14,779 nt of DNA from an uncultured Actinomycetes bacterium (GTDB taxonomy: Bacteria > Actinomycetota > Thermoleophilia > Solirubrobacterales > Solirubrobacteraceae), in assembly GCA_937888775.1 (NCBI GenBank), contig CALAQT010000337.1, positions 1-14,779 of the forward strand, written 5' to 3'. Both the position numbers and the translations under genes were made by a program. Shown here in pieces: positions 14,751 to 14,779 of the stretch (positions are counted from its first letter, which is position 1; every line of letters starts with the position of its first letter). The notes below the pieces were generated by a model, which had not been told where the DNA came from, made no database searches, and saw only the letters and a list, made by a program, of their open reading frames with translations.

Positions 14751-14779
14751 GTCCAGCTTGGCGGCCGGTTCAGCTTTGA
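14737..14779 (+). CDS. Possible start of a fourth cassette gene, cut by window edge
   Basis: ATG at 14737 opens a frame reading MIVGESSLAAGSAL that is still open at the right edge. It overlaps the preceding gene by 14 bases, similar to the other overlaps in this cassette, and has GGGG about 12 bases upstream. Too little is visible to judge its function or be sure it is real. Confidence 0.25.
   Translation, partial: MIVGESSLAAGSAL

Overview
The window is GC-rich DNA with short intergenic gaps, many overlapping start and stop codons, and strong use of GTG starts. Gene content points to a high-GC actinobacterium, possibly of the Thermoleophilia/Solirubrobacterales type. The content includes a dodecin, a CHASE3 histidine kinase, a response regulator fused to a PP2C phosphatase, tandem YbjQ-domain proteins and an NlpC/P60 peptidase. 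The taxon is an inference; no rRNA, tRNA, CRISPR array or transposase was seen.

Left part (1-4055). On the minus strand lie the 5' part of a DsbA/FrnE-like oxidoreductase, a short-chain dehydrogenase whose catalytic Asn and Lys appear to be missing, and a 109-residue protein of unknown function. A dodecin follows on the plus strand with a strong Shine-Dalgarno. Two strong hairpins separate it from a convergent minus-strand pair: a small GatC-like protein translationally coupled to an amidase-signature hydrolase. No GatB gene is present, so this is more like an AtzE/AtzG-type pair than tRNA amidation. A weakly supported plus-strand ORF sits beyond it.

Middle part (4100-8113). A minus-strand pair overlaps by ATGA: an HExxE protein resembling the EXORDIUM/phosphate-induced family, then a purple-acid-phosphatase-like metallophosphoesterase. 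An 8-bp inverted repeat covers the start codon of the first gene. Divergently, on the plus strand, are a single-pass membrane protein of unknown function and a secreted NlpC/P60 cell-wall peptidase.

Right-centre part (8136-13217). A minus-strand run of five genes reads in order: REC-PP2C phosphatase, CHASE3-HAMP histidine kinase, Rcp1-like single-domain response regulator, and two proteins each carrying two YbjQ (putative heavy-metal-binding) domains. The last four are chained by 4-, 1- and 11-nt overlaps, so the YbjQ proteins are probably made together with the signalling proteins. A perfect 17-bp tandem duplication at the head of this run creates short leader ORFs that run into the first gene.

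Right end (13396-14779). A plus-strand cassette has visibly lower GC and more A/T-ending codons than its neighbours. It holds a 52-residue ribbon-helix-helix regulator preceded by nested inverted repeats, two overlapping unknown genes, and possibly a fourth gene cut by the window edge. It looks like recently acquired, phage- or mobile-type DNA, but no diagnostic mobile gene is inside the window.
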